Notes under the pieces: model-generated | Told to the model about the DNA's origin: nothing | The model's input: only the letters and a program-made list of their open reading frames with translations | The model's database searches: none | In this document: positions 1 through 8,856 of the stretch, piece after piece | Layout of the letters: each line of letters starts with the position of its first letter | How positions within the stretch are numbered: the stretch's first letter is position 1 | Origin: Paenibacillus sp. FSL H8-0079 | GTDB taxonomy: Bacteria; Bacillota; Bacilli; Paenibacillales; Paenibacillaceae | Direction: 5' to 3' | Assembly: GCF_037991315.1 (NCBI RefSeq) | Contig: NZ_CP150300.1 | Location: forward strand, 2,232,001 to 2,296,000 | DNA length: 64,000 bases | Made by a program: the position numbers and the translations under genes

Positions 1-81
1 AGCTTTCTCCAGGCATTCGATATGATGCGAGTGGAGTCGCTTCGCCCAATTGAGAACCTTTTTGAGGAGGGAATCGAATGA
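1..81 (+). CDS. 3' end of an unidentified gene (partial)
   Basis: An open frame enters from the left edge and ends with TGA at 79-81, giving a C-terminal fragment that ends in FEEGIE. Its stop overlaps the ATG of the next gene (ATGA at 78-81), the usual signature of translational coupling. Only 26 codons are visible and no domain can be recognised, so no function is proposed. The GAGGAGG ribosome binding site of the next gene lies inside this reading frame. Confidence 0.6.
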   Translation, partial: SFLQAFDMMRVESLRPIENLFEEGIE

Positions 82-830
82 ACAACCTTTGTGTAGCGCA
101 CCGTGGATTTTCTTCCATTGCACCAGAGAATACGATGGCTGCATTCCTGATGGCCATGGAACGGCCAGAAGTTCAGTGGATGGAGCTGGATGTGCAGTTG
201 TCGCGTGATGGTGTGCCCGTGATCATTCATGATTTTACAGTGGATCGCACGACGAATGGCAAGGGCTTGGTTCGGGAAACCGATTGGGCTGATCTGCAAC
301 GGCTGGATGCCGGAGCGTGGAAAAACAAGACCTACAAAGGTGAGCGGATTCCGGCTCTAAGTGAACTACTTGATCGTTCGTGCGGCAGAGTGCGTTTGAA
401 CATCGAACTGAAAACGCAGGGAGATATGTACCCTGGTCTGCCTGCCGCGGTTATATATGAAGTGAGAAAAAGACATATGCAGAATGATGTGGTGATCACT
501 TCGTTTGAACCTGCCGCTCTGATTGAAGTGAAGAAACTTGCACCGGATATCCAGACGGGGCTAATTATCGATGCACGACCAGGTGACCTGTTAACCGCGC
601 TGCGGCAAATGAATTGTACATTCCTCTCGATTGGATATACCAATGTGGACAAATCCTTAATGAACGAGATGCGAAGTGCAGGCATTCGTGTGATGGCTTG
701 GACGGTGGATGACAAGACGATTATGAAGAGACTGGCGGCAGTAGATCCAGAGCTCATGTTATGTACAAACCGGCCTGACGTATGGGAACATGCATTTCAG
801 GAGACGAGCAGCCGATTCTTCAGACCTTAA
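78..830 (+). CDS. Glycerophosphodiester phosphodiesterase family protein
   Basis: The family hydrolyses glycerophosphodiesters to glycerol-3-phosphate and an alcohol. The 250-residue length is normal for cytosolic UgpQ-type enzymes, and there is no signal peptide. Visible family signatures are AHRG near residue 7, PENT near 17, ELDVQ near 37 and HD near 51 (metal and substrate ligands), then ELKT in the middle and MAWTVDD near the C-terminus. The start is supported by GAGGAGG about 7 bases upstream. A 4-base overlap with the preceding frame suggests a shared operon. The exact substrate cannot be read from sequence. Confidence 0.9.
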   Translation: MNNLCVAHRGFSSIAPENTMAAFLMAMERPEVQWMELDVQLSRDGVPVIIHDFTVDRTTNGKGLVRETDWADLQRLDAGAWKNKTYKGERIPALSELLDRSCGRVRLNIELKTQGDMYPGLPAAVIYEVRKRHMQNDVVITSFEPAALIEVKKLAPDIQTGLIIDARPGDLLTALRQMNCTFLSIGYTNVDKSLMNEMRSAGIRVMAWTVDDKTIMKRLAAVDPELMLCTNRPDVWEHAFQETSSRFFRP

Positions 831-877
831 TTTACTCCATATACACTAATGAACCTAATAAAGGTGGTTATATACCC

Positions 878-1510
878 ATGTTGACTAATATTCGCAATGT
901 ATACTGTGTAGGACGCAATTATAAACTTCACGCGGAAGAATTGGGTAACGCGGTTCCGGATGAGCCGATGATCTTTATGAAACCTTCTCATGCAGTCGTA
1001 TCCTTGAATGGTGAAACCCTTGAATTGCCTGCTACCCAAGGTGAAGTTCACTATGAAGCTGAACTGGTCGTGCGAATCGGCCGTAGTTATGAGCCAGGTG
1101 TAGCGGTAGATGAGCTGGTGGATGAGTATGCATTTGGTATTGATTTTACATTACGTGATGTACAGACCGTGATTAAGAAAAAGGGTCACCCTTGGACAGC
1201 GGCCAAAGGGTTCAAAAATTCTGCGCCGGTTACTGCATTTCAGACATTCCCAGGTGCGGCAACATTGCTGGAGAAAGACTTTACATTGACCAAAAATGGT
1301 GAGGAAGTTCAGCGTGGTAACATTGGTAACATGATCTTCAGTTTACAGGATATTGTGGATTATGTAGGTCACCATTACGGCCTGGGGCCGGGCGATGTCA
1401 TTTTTACAGGAACACCCCAAGGTGTTGGACCAACACAAGCAGGCGATGTGCTCGAACTGGCATGGGACGGCGAATCCTGGGGTGCCTGTACGATTGGGGC
1501 AGCGCAATAA
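878..1510 (+). CDS. Fumarylacetoacetate hydrolase (FAH) family protein
   Basis: A 210-residue single FAH domain, the size of bacterial acylpyruvate hydrolases and oxaloacetate decarboxylases. Visible motifs are YCVGRNY near the N-terminus, FMKP, the metal-binding segment EAELVVRIG, the DFTLRDVQ segment and GDVIFTGTPQGVG near the C-terminus. The frame is open from 782, but the start at 878 is preferred: AAGGTGG lies upstream and the protein then begins at the family's usual N-terminus. It probably hydrolyses a C-C bond in a short 2,4-diketo acid or decarboxylates oxaloacetate; the substrate is not determinable. It is separated from the GDPD gene by only 47 bases. Confidence 0.88.
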   Translation: MLTNIRNVYCVGRNYKLHAEELGNAVPDEPMIFMKPSHAVVSLNGETLELPATQGEVHYEAELVVRIGRSYEPGVAVDELVDEYAFGIDFTLRDVQTVIKKKGHPWTAAKGFKNSAPVTAFQTFPGAATLLEKDFTLTKNGEEVQRGNIGNMIFSLQDIVDYVGHHYGLGPGDVIFTGTPQGVGPTQAGDVLELAWDGESWGACTIGAAQ

Positions 1511-1630
1511 GGATTACACATCATACCTGCTTGAGGTGAATAGGGTACAAGAAAGGGGCGTGCATACGCTCCTTTTTGCTGTGCTATTAGGGAAATTTTC
1601 AAATCTCTATCGAAAGGATACGCTACTAAT

Positions 1631-2038
1631 TTACGCTAAGGTATAAGATGTATTCGCACTCTGTGTGACCAACTCTTCCAGTTCGGCTTGTTGTGCAGCA
1701 TGTTGCTCTGAACTGATACTTCCATTTGAAAGTCGCCCATCCAACTGCTCCCTGAGCTGCCTTACTTGTATAGCTATGACCTCATTCAAGTTCCCGTAGT
1801 TTTCTTCCGTAATCGTCCTCAGTGATTTGCCGCTGTACAGTTCCAGATACAGGTCTGCTTCTGAAGGCTGATTCAGAGCGCTGAGCAGTTCGTCACTGTT
1901 TCCCTCGCGAGTATCTAGGTCAAGAATGGACCATTTAGCTGTTGGTATGGGAGAGATGGCAGATTGGCCCCATGCTGTTCCGGCGAAGGACATGGTGACA
2001 ATCATTGTGCCTATAATAATGACTCTTTTCATATTCAT
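1631..2038 (-). CDS. Hypothetical secreted protein
   Basis: About 135 residues beginning MNMKRV, with a clear signal peptide: basic start, a hydrophobic stretch IIIGTMIVTMSFAGTAWG, then a polar mature part. The start at 2038 has GAGGA upstream; an in-frame ATG at 2053 lacks one. The mature region is rich in Glu, Gln, Leu and Ser, and reads as helical, with segments such as EELVTQSANTS. No known domain is recognised. It is convergent with the FAH gene and about 120 bases from it. Confidence 0.65.
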   Translation of the reverse strand: MNMKRVIIIGTMIVTMSFAGTAWGQSAISPIPTAKWSILDLDTREGNSDELLSALNQPSEADLYLELYSGKSLRTITEENYGNLNEVIAIQVRQLREQLDGRLSNGSISSEQHAAQQAELEELVTQSANTSYTLA

Positions 2039-2225
2039 ATGGATAATCCTCATTTCTGTAGTTGAGTACGAACTGAATCGTAGCTTGTCGTAGATGTAAT
2101 TGTAGATGTTTCGATCTGAGAATAGTGTAAACGGGAAACCTGAATTGAAACTTAAAACAGGATAAGTAATTTCAACCTAGCGGAGAATGACTGCAAAAAG
2201 AAAAGATCACTAACATAATTCGCAC

Positions 2226-2255
2226 TTGACAGGTTGGGTTAGTTGGTTATATGAT
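2226..2255 (+). promoter_or_regulatory. Predicted sigma-A promoter of the marR leader
   Basis: TTGACA at 2226-2231 and TATGAT at 2250-2255, spacing 18 (TATATG at 2248 gives 16). The transcript would begin near 2262 and run about 165 bases before the marR start, through the hairpin at 2338-2386. Confidence 0.6.
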
Positions 2256-2337
2256 GATCTCAATTATTTTAATACTCATTAAATGAACAGTGAAATAATT
2301 TGAACTGAAAACAGAAGCGAGCTGATTGGACCACCAA

Positions 2338-2386
2338 AGGCTCCCGGGACTACTCCTCTAAGGAATGTCCTCGGGGGCCTTTTTTT
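2338..2386 (+). terminator. Intrinsic terminator hairpin in the marR leader
   Basis: AGGCTCCCGGGAC pairs imperfectly with GTCCTCGGGGGCCT and is followed by seven T residues. It sits between a good promoter (2226) and the marR ribosome binding site (AAGGAGG about 2412-2418), so it either attenuates marR and the downstream sulfotransferase/ABC genes or ends a short leader RNA. No T-box, SAM or other recognised riboswitch core was seen in the roughly 75 bases upstream. Confidence 0.7.
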
Positions 2387-2425
2387 GTGCGCTGTTGAAC
2401 TTCAGTTAAATAAGGAGGATATGGA

Positions 2426-2983
2426 ATGAGCGATAGAGATTGGGAAGCGTTGGAGCGGACGGACTGGTTATTCCGCAAAATGGTCAGACGATTCGTCAAA
2501 GAGCGGGATCGCATCTCTGTAGAGGGCATCAGCCTTCCAGGCATGCTTATACTGCACAAAATCATTCGTGAAGGTGAACAACGGCTTGGAGATTTGGCAG
2601 AACAATTGGATTTTACATCCGGTGCCATTACTGCTCTAACCGATAAGTTGGAGAAAAAGGGACTCACCATCCGCAGACGAAAGGAAGACGATCGGCGGAC
2701 GGTTTTACTGGACATCACATCCAGCGGGCGGGAGATGTATGCGAGAAACAGCAACATCGGTGCTCGATGTATTACGCTTCTGTTTGAGGGTTTTACAACG
2801 GAGGAGCTGGAGCAACAGAGTCAATTCTATGAGCGGGTGGTAGCGAATCTGGAGGGATTCTCGGACACGGTGCTGGAATTGGCGGAGAACAATGGGATAC
2901 AAGAACACGAGCAGTCTTCCACACGTGACCTTGAGCAGAAGCAGCGGGAAAATACCGGGAAGAGTAACTATCTCAGTTATTGA
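2426..2983 (+). CDS. MarR family transcriptional regulator
   Basis: 185 residues with the MarR winged-helix arrangement: an N-terminal helix, the recognition region LGDLAEQLDFTSGAITALTD (about 56-75) and the wing with RRKEDDRR (about 83-90), followed by a dimerisation helix. The C-terminal 35 residues are polar (many Gln, Glu, Arg) and longer than usual. AAGGAGG precedes the ATG. It lies 64 bases before the sulfotransferase gene in the same direction, so it is the obvious candidate regulator of the sulfur-type module downstream. Ligand unknown. Confidence 0.88.
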   Translation: MSDRDWEALERTDWLFRKMVRRFVKERDRISVEGISLPGMLILHKIIREGEQRLGDLAEQLDFTSGAITALTDKLEKKGLTIRRRKEDDRRTVLLDITSSGREMYARNSNIGARCITLLFEGFTTEELEQQSQFYERVVANLEGFSDTVLELAENNGIQEHEQSSTRDLEQKQRENTGKSNYLSY

Positions 2984-3047
2984 AGTTGAATCAAGTAGTG
3001 ATATTCGACATTCCATTCTACAAAACATTCTAGGGGAGAGATGATCC

Positions 3048-4496
3048 ATGGGACACTCAACAATATATCCAACTGGAGCAACGCTATACAATCCGGATAA
3101 GGCTTGGGGCGGTTATACCGTCTATCAGGCAGGTGAGGAAGGTGTAGTGTTGATCGACATGAATGGCAAGGAGGTTCACCTGTGGAAAGGATTGTTAGGG
3201 TTTCCTGCCAAAATATTGCCTGGCGGCTACGTGCTGGGCAGCACGGGTCGGAGAGATCCGAAGTTCGGTATTCAGGACAATGTCGATCTGGTCCAAGTGG
3301 ATTGGGACGGCAACATTGTATGGAAATACAATAGCTACGAACATATCGAAGATCCGGGGTATGAGCCACTGTGGTATGCCCGCCAGCATCATGATTACCA
3401 GCGTGAGGGTAATCCGGTAGGTTACTATGCACCTGGGCTTGCGCCGAAGACGAAGAGTGGCAAAACACTTATTCTGGCTCACAAAAATGTGAGTAACCCG
3501 CAAATTTCAGATAAGCCATTGCTTGATGATGCCATTATCGAAGTGGATTGGGAGGGGAAGGTACTCTGGGAGTGGCTGCCTAACGAGCACTTTGAAGAAT
3601 TAGGTTTTGATGAAGCTGCTCGAAATGTCCTGTTCCGTGACCCGAATACACGCTCTTTCGGTCATCTTGGCGGTGGTGTCGGTGACTGGTTACATATTAA
3701 TTCCGCTTCTTATGTTGGACCCAATCGCTTCTATGAAGACGGGGACGAACGGTTCCACCCTGACAATATTATCTGGGACGCCAGAGAGGCCAACATTATC
3801 GCCATTACAGATAGACAGAGCGGAAAGATCGTGTGGAGACTAGGGCCGGACTATACTTCAACTGAAGCGAAGCACATCGGTACGATCATTGGGCAGCATC
3901 ATGCACATATCATTCCCCAAGGTCTACCGGGAGAAGGAAACTTGCTCGTATTCGACAACGGCGGCTGGGCAGGTTATGGCCTTCCAAATCCTGCTTCCCC
4001 ATTTGGATTGAAACATGCGATTCGGGATCACTCCCGTGTACTGGAGATTAACCCGGTCACCCTGGAGATTGTCTGGCAATATACCTCGGCAGAAGCAGGT
4101 TTCTCGGTTCCGACGGATTCTTATAAATTTTATAGCCCATACATCAGTTCCGCCCAGCGTTTACCTAACGGCAACACCCTAATAACCGAGGGTTCCAATG
4201 GCAGATTGTTCGAAGTGACAGCGGAGCATGAGCTGGTCTGGGAGTATGTCTCCCCATACACGGATGGGCGGAATACCAATATGGTCTATCGCTCGTATCG
4301 AGTTCCTTATCAGTGGGTTCCGCAGTTGAAAAAACCGCAGGAGATTGCCATCGAAGCTATTGATGTCTCCACCTACAGGGTACCGGGAGCAGCACCCAAA
4401 GGTTCTGCATCCATCGTGAGCGTAGAGACAACTCTTCCATTTATGGAGGGGGCAGCCTGTGTGGCAACGTCGGATGAAGGCAAGTCAGGCGGTTAG
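3048..4496 (+). CDS. Aryl-sulfate sulfotransferase (ASST family), cytoplasmic form
   Basis: 482 residues of beta-propeller type, with repeated blades ending in IVW or VLWEW segments (VDWDGNIVWKY, VDWEGKVLWEW, SGKIVWRLG, LEIVWQY, HELVWEY). The family motifs DWLHINS, ARQHHDY and GQHHAHIIP match the arylsulfotransferase fold, whose catalytic residue is a histidine. Family members move sulfate from one aryl sulfate ester to another phenol without PAPS. Unlike periplasmic AssT of enteric bacteria, this protein has no signal peptide, so it should act inside the cell. The importer encoded immediately downstream would supply its substrate. The donor and acceptor are unknown. Confidence 0.85.
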   Translation: MGHSTIYPTGATLYNPDKAWGGYTVYQAGEEGVVLIDMNGKEVHLWKGLLGFPAKILPGGYVLGSTGRRDPKFGIQDNVDLVQVDWDGNIVWKYNSYEHIEDPGYEPLWYARQHHDYQREGNPVGYYAPGLAPKTKSGKTLILAHKNVSNPQISDKPLLDDAIIEVDWEGKVLWEWLPNEHFEELGFDEAARNVLFRDPNTRSFGHLGGGVGDWLHINSASYVGPNRFYEDGDERFHPDNIIWDAREANIIAITDRQSGKIVWRLGPDYTSTEAKHIGTIIGQHHAHIIPQGLPGEGNLLVFDNGGWAGYGLPNPASPFGLKHAIRDHSRVLEINPVTLEIVWQYTSAEAGFSVPTDSYKFYSPYISSAQRLPNGNTLITEGSNGRLFEVTAEHELVWEYVSPYTDGRNTNMVYRSYRVPYQWVPQLKKPQEIAIEAIDVSTYRVPGAAPKGSASIVSVETTLPFMEGAACVATSDEGKSGG

Positions 4497-4535
4497 GCGT
4501 CAAGAATCATGACTAGATCGAATGGGGTGTATATT

Positions 4536-5564
4536 GTGAGAAAACCATCCATAGTAACCGGCATATTGATATTATTCCTGGCTACGGCACTCCTATTATC
4601 CGGATGCAGTTCAAACGCAGCAGGATCGGGAACCCAAGCCGCTACCGGCAAAAATGCCGATAATGTAAAAATTCGAATCGCAGATACGAGTACCAACCCA
4701 ACGTTCAGGGTAGCCATTGCCAAAGGTTTTTTTGAAAACAGAGGCATTGATGCAGAGAGTATTACGTTTGGTTCACCGGCTGAAGGTGTAAATGCACTAT
4801 TTATCAAACAGGTAGATATTGCGTATGGGGCAGATTTCCCCGTTTTGAATGCTCTGGCTAAAGGGGAATATTCAGTCATCGCTTCTGCAGGTCAGGCTAC
4901 GGATGAAGCGGCAGCTGCCTGGAAGCTGTATGCAAGGGAGGATATTCAGAGCGGAGCGGATTTGAAGGGCAAGAAAGTAAGCTTCATTCGAGGCACATTT
5001 ATTCCATATCTATGGGATGAATATTTGAAGGATCAGGGATTGGCGCTCAGTGATGTGACGCAAATTGGTCAGGGGGCTTTTGATGAGTCCTACATCGCAC
5101 TGAAACAGGGAGCCCTTGATGCCACTTGGGTAATCGGTTCCGCGTTAACTGATAAATTCGATGCACTCGAAGGAGTGCATCAGCTGACGGATATGTCCCA
5201 GACGCCTATACGCCTTGGTATGGGGCTGATATCGAGTAATGAATTCATTCAGGCAAACCCCGAGACGGTAAGTGATTTTCTTGCGGCGCTTGATGAGGCA
5301 TCCACGTATGCTCAAGCGCATCCTGAAGAGGTTGCAGATCTGATGTATCAAGAGACCAAACAGCCTAAAGATGCCACGTTGAAAGACCTTCCGATCAATC
5401 CATGGGAAGTTGGATTTACGCAGGCTGCTTATGATAGTTTGGCAGGTCAGAAGAAATATATGGTGGACACCGGAATCATCGAACAGGATTTTGATCTCGA
5501 CACCAAACTCAATCTGACTTCTCTCCAACAGACGCTGCCGGATAAAGTGACATACCGTAAATAA
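4536..5564 (+). CDS. ABC transporter substrate-binding lipoprotein, sulfonate/nitrate/taurine type
   Basis: Periplasmic-binding-protein type 2 (NMT1/SsuA-like) of about 342 residues. The N-terminus is a lipoprotein signal with lipobox LLSGC, so the protein is tethered outside the membrane. Conserved features are a KGFFENRGI-like segment after the first strand, GSPAEGVNAL and DIAYGADFPVLNALAKGE. The GTG at 4536 is preferred over ATG 4509 because GGGGTG lies 6 bases upstream and the signal peptide then starts with VRKPS. It binds the substrate for the ATPase and permease that follow. Context with a sulfotransferase suggests an organosulfur ligand, but this is inference. Confidence 0.85.
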   Translation: MRKPSIVTGILILFLATALLLSGCSSNAAGSGTQAATGKNADNVKIRIADTSTNPTFRVAIAKGFFENRGIDAESITFGSPAEGVNALFIKQVDIAYGADFPVLNALAKGEYSVIASAGQATDEAAAAWKLYAREDIQSGADLKGKKVSFIRGTFIPYLWDEYLKDQGLALSDVTQIGQGAFDESYIALKQGALDATWVIGSALTDKFDALEGVHQLTDMSQTPIRLGMGLISSNEFIQANPETVSDFLAALDEASTYAQAHPEEVADLMYQETKQPKDATLKDLPINPWEVGFTQAAYDSLAGQKKYMVDTGIIEQDFDLDTKLNLTSLQQTLPDKVTYRK

Positions 5565-5591
5565 TTTATTTTCAAATGGGAGGTGTCCGTT

Positions 5592-6368
5592 ATGTCCTTA
5601 CCTGCAACTCAGCATACCATTCATATTGAACAGCTTCGGAAAACGTATCATGCCCCGAGCAATGGGGATGTGCATTATATCATTAAGGATGTCGATCTGG
5701 TCATCAAGGGAGGAGAATTCTTTGTCCTGCTTGGTCCCAGCGGGTGCGGAAAGTCAACGTTGCTGAACATGATCGCGGGTTTTATCTCCAAGTCGGGGGG
5801 ACAACTTAAGGTAGATAACAAGGAGATTGACAGACCGGGCAGGGATCGGGCGATGGTATTTCAGCAGGCGGATTCGTCTCTCTTTCCATGGTTAACCGTG
5901 AGGGAGAATGTTGAATTCGGGCTTCGAATGTCCAAGGTGCCTAAGACACAACGGCGTGAGATCTCTGATCGTTACATTCAGCTTGTTGGACTGAGTGCTC
6001 ATGAGGGCAAATTTCCAAAAGAGCTATCAGGTGGCATGAAGCAGCGGGTTCAATTGGCCCGCGTACTTGCGAATGACTCGGCGATCTTGCTGATGGATGA
6101 GCCATTCGGCGCGCTGGACGCGATGACGCGGAGGACTATGCAGAAGGAACTGGTGAATATCTGGAAAGAAACCCATAAGACCGTTATCTTTGTCACCCAC
6201 GATATTCAGGAGGCGTTATTGCTTGGTGAGCGCATAGGCATTATGTCCGTAGGTCCATCTTCGAATATAACAGATATTTACCACAACAACTTACCTTACC
6301 CGAGGAACATCGCCTCGTCTGAGTTCAACACCCTGTATGACCGAATTCAAGGCCACTTTGAAGAATAA
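5592..6368 (+). CDS. ABC transporter ATP-binding protein (SsuB/TauB-like)
   Basis: A standard 258-residue nucleotide-binding subunit: Walker A GPSGCGKST, Q-loop FQQADSSLFPWLTV, signature LSGGMKQR, Walker B ILLMDEPFGALD, H-loop VTHD. The FPWLTV segment after the Q-loop is typical of the nitrate/sulfonate/taurine subfamily. The start ATG 5592 has GGGAGGTG 6 bases upstream; a GTG at 5583 overlaps that site. It pairs with the permease 18 bases downstream. Confidence 0.9.
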   Translation: MSLPATQHTIHIEQLRKTYHAPSNGDVHYIIKDVDLVIKGGEFFVLLGPSGCGKSTLLNMIAGFISKSGGQLKVDNKEIDRPGRDRAMVFQQADSSLFPWLTVRENVEFGLRMSKVPKTQRREISDRYIQLVGLSAHEGKFPKELSGGMKQRVQLARVLANDSAILLMDEPFGALDAMTRRTMQKELVNIWKETHKTVIFVTHDIQEALLLGERIGIMSVGPSSNITDIYHNNLPYPRNIASSEFNTLYDRIQGHFEE

Positions 6369-6385
6369 CTGAGGTGATATGTAAG

Positions 6386-7159
6386 ATGAAATGGTTGGAG
6401 AAAAAATGGGTGTCTATCCCGCTTCTATGGGTAACGGTCATCTTAATCTGGCAGCTCGGCGCCCTCATCTATGGGCCTGACGTAATCCCTGGTCCGTGGC
6501 ACACGATCCTGGGAGCACGCGAACTGATTGCTGACGGTACGCTGATGCAGTATATCGGAATCAGCTTCACTCGTGTACTGGCGGGCTGGGTACTGGGAAG
6601 CATCATTGCTATTCCAGTAGGATTAATTATTGGCAAGGTGCATATCATCCGGCTGTTCGCCGAGCCATTCCTTAACTTTATACGTTTTATCCCGCCAATT
6701 GCCTTTATTACCTTATTCCTGGTGTGGTTCGGAATTGGAGAGCAATCCAAGATCGCGCTTATTATGTACGCAACCTTCTTCATTGTTGTGCTGAATACAC
6801 TGACAGGTGTGCTCTCCGTTGAAGAAGATAAAATCCGGTCGGCCCGCAGTATGGGAGCCAATGAACGGCAGATTCTGTTACATGTAATTGTTCCGGCAAC
6901 AACCCCGTATATCTTCACGGGTGTGCGACTGGCGATGGGGACTTCTTATATGGCCATAATCGGTGCTGAGATGATTGCCTCGAATGAAGGAGTCGGTTAC
7001 TTGATCTGGAATTCCAGACTCTTTTTCCGGACGGATTGGATCTTTGTCGGGCTGATTTCCCTGGGCTTTATGGGATTCCTGACGGATCGATTGTTCAACT
7101 GGTTTGGTCGCAGAGTACTCTACCGATATGGGGTCATTGGCGGAGCGAAGCGGGTCTGA
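6386..7159 (+). CDS. ABC transporter permease (SsuC/TauC-like)
   Basis: 257 residues with about six membrane segments and the BPD-type EAA loop region (RSARSMGANERQILLHVIVPATTPYI, positions roughly 156-181), which docks on the ATPase. GPWHTI near the N-terminus, FIRFIPPIAFITLFLVWFGIGE and the C-terminal RRVLYRYG are typical of sulfonate/nitrate permeases. ATG 6386 is preceded by GAGGTGAT at a 7-base spacing. Last gene of the module; a strong terminator follows. Confidence 0.9.
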   Translation: MKWLEKKWVSIPLLWVTVILIWQLGALIYGPDVIPGPWHTILGARELIADGTLMQYIGISFTRVLAGWVLGSIIAIPVGLIIGKVHIIRLFAEPFLNFIRFIPPIAFITLFLVWFGIGEQSKIALIMYATFFIVVLNTLTGVLSVEEDKIRSARSMGANERQILLHVIVPATTPYIFTGVRLAMGTSYMAIIGAEMIASNEGVGYLIWNSRLFFRTDWIFVGLISLGFMGFLTDRLFNWFGRRVLYRYGVIGGAKRV

Positions 7160-7241
7160 ATTAGAACATAGGAACACTGGATTATAAAGGATACGAAGGA
7201 TACGTTAAAGGGAAGTTATCTTGTTTTAACGTTTGATCAAT

Positions 7242-7284
7242 AACCTGTTTTGGTACTTCTACACGAGACCAAAACAGGTTTTTT
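7242..7284 (+). terminator. Intrinsic terminator of the sulfur-type operon
   Basis: AACCTGTTTTGGT and ACCAAAACAGGTT form a perfect 13-bp stem followed by a T run. Confidence 0.9.
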
Positions 7285-7395
7285 GTGTGCTGGCGTAAGG
7301 AGTTTCGGCATTGGGATCAAACCGTGGTATAATTGAATTTCAAAAATACAATAAACGTCATGCGGGCTGTACATATGCTGCATGCAGGAGACATT

Positions 7396-8205
7396 ATGGA
7401 TTGGATTATTGGCGCCGTATGCGCTTCTATGGTGGCAGGTGCTGCCTATGCGAAAAAGTCGCTAACCCTGTCTGGCTGCCTGGCAGCCATCATGATGGGA
7501 ACGATATATTACGGAGCCGGTAACCTGTTCTGGTTTGGCACGTTATTGTTGTTTTTCATTACTTCAACGTTGCTCTCCAGGTTTCGTAAAGATCGGAAGC
7601 AGGAGCTGGAGAAATCCTATGCCAAGTCAGGAAATCGGGATGCCGGACAAGTGATGGCTAATGGTGGGATGGGCATGTTCCTATGTCTGGGATACTGGAT
7701 ATTTCCACATCCGGCATGGGTATATGCTTTCATTGGTGTAATGGCTACCGTTACATCGGATACATGGGCAACCGAAATTGGGAGTCTCAGTCGCAAGCCG
7801 CCGCGCTCTGTTCTCACGTGGAAGGTACTTACGCCAGGTGCTTCAGGAGGTGTCTCACTTCTTGGCACCGTGGCTGCAGCCGTAGGCGGGGCACTGATTG
7901 GTGCGGGAGCATTCTTGTTTTCCTGGATCGCCGGGATAGAAGGGCTTAGTCTGTTTAGTTGGACTTTTGTCGGCCTTGTGGGTGGAATGGCAGGTGCTTT
8001 TGCCGATTCCTATCTGGGCGCAACCGTTCAGATGATGTATCGTTGTACCGTCTGTGGCCGTGAAGTTGAGGTACATGAACATTGCGGGCATCCGACGGTT
8101 CGGGCTCGTGGCTGGGCATGGATGAGTAACGACCTGGTGAACGTGCTTAGCTCGGTGATCGGTGGATGTGTGGCGATTGGTTTAGGTAACATTTTGGCGT
8201 GGTAA
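7396..8205 (+). CDS. DUF92 family membrane protein
   Basis: 270 residues of a polytopic protein of the DUF92/TIGR00297 family. Visible family features are an early KKSLTLSG segment, NGGMG in the middle, VTSDTWATEIGSLS, and SLLGTVAAAVGG. Similar domains occur in plant phytol kinase relatives, but activity of the bacterial proteins is not established. ATG 7396 has AGGAG at a 5-base spacing; the frame is open upstream to 7333 without a better site. An extended -10 (TGGTATAAT, ending 7333) probably drives it. The TetR gene follows 13 bases later. Membrane location is clear, reaction unknown. Confidence 0.8.
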   Translation: MDWIIGAVCASMVAGAAYAKKSLTLSGCLAAIMMGTIYYGAGNLFWFGTLLLFFITSTLLSRFRKDRKQELEKSYAKSGNRDAGQVMANGGMGMFLCLGYWIFPHPAWVYAFIGVMATVTSDTWATEIGSLSRKPPRSVLTWKVLTPGASGGVSLLGTVAAAVGGALIGAGAFLFSWIAGIEGLSLFSWTFVGLVGGMAGAFADSYLGATVQMMYRCTVCGREVEVHEHCGHPTVRARGWAWMSNDLVNVLSSVIGGCVAIGLGNILAW

Positions 8206-8217
8206 GGGGGAGTACAT

Positions 8218-8796
8218 TTGAGCACTGTACAGGGGGACAAATCGGAGGCTATTTTGGATGCGGCCTATGGTATTTTTGGCTCGAAAGGTTTTTATGAGAC
8301 GAAAATGTCTGATATTGCAGACGAAGCCGGCATCGCAAAAGGCACCATTTACTTATATTTCAAAAGCAAGGAACAACTTTTTATCGCAGTATCCAAGCGG
8401 GACTGTAACAGCTTTATCAGCCGTCTTGAATATGCTTTGAACTCGCATGAGAACACAGGTGATAAACTTGGAGCAATAGCTAAGACCCACCTTACGTATT
8501 ATTATGAGCGCCGCAATCATACCAAGCTCTTCTTTATGGCACCCAATAATGATCCGGATCTGATGAAATTCATGAAGGCATTTATGAACCAATACATGAG
8601 CATGGTGTGTGAGGTATTGGAAAGTGCAAGTGTACCTGAGCCTGTATTGCTCGCGGAAGCCTATATTGGAATTCTGGACCGGCTGAAGATGGATATTATG
8701 TTGAATCCGGAGTTTAATGAGGAACATCTGAACAAACGAATTGCTTTTGCAGCAGCATTGTTTCTGGATGGATGCCGTTCTTTTTTACAAGTGTAA
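8218..8796 (+). CDS. TetR family transcriptional regulator
   Basis: 192 residues. The N-terminal TetR helix-turn-helix is clear: AILDAAYGIFGSKGFYETKMSDIADEAGIAKGTIYLYFKSKEQLF (about 10-54, given as a continuous domain). The C-terminal two thirds is the helical ligand-binding and dimerisation domain. The start is TTG 8218, with AAGGGGG 6-7 bases upstream. It is positioned between DUF92 and an ABC-F gene and may regulate either; no operator is obvious. Confidence 0.88.
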   Translation: MSTVQGDKSEAILDAAYGIFGSKGFYETKMSDIADEAGIAKGTIYLYFKSKEQLFIAVSKRDCNSFISRLEYALNSHENTGDKLGAIAKTHLTYYYERRNHTKLFFMAPNNDPDLMKFMKAFMNQYMSMVCEVLESASVPEPVLLAEAYIGILDRLKMDIMLNPEFNEEHLNKRIAFAAALFLDGCRSFLQV

Positions 8797-8856
8797 AGTG
8801 AGTGCACGGATGTACGTGATATTGAATTTTAATTTACAGAGAAGTGGGTACGAACA

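Noticed and set aside
332..757. 141-aa open frame antisense to the GDPD gene
   Set aside because: It mirrors a well-supported gene, has no ribosome site and no domain.
2977..3503. Overlapping minus-strand frames inside the sulfotransferase gene
   Set aside because: Cys- and His-rich nonsense typical of a reversed frame; the plus frame has clear family motifs.
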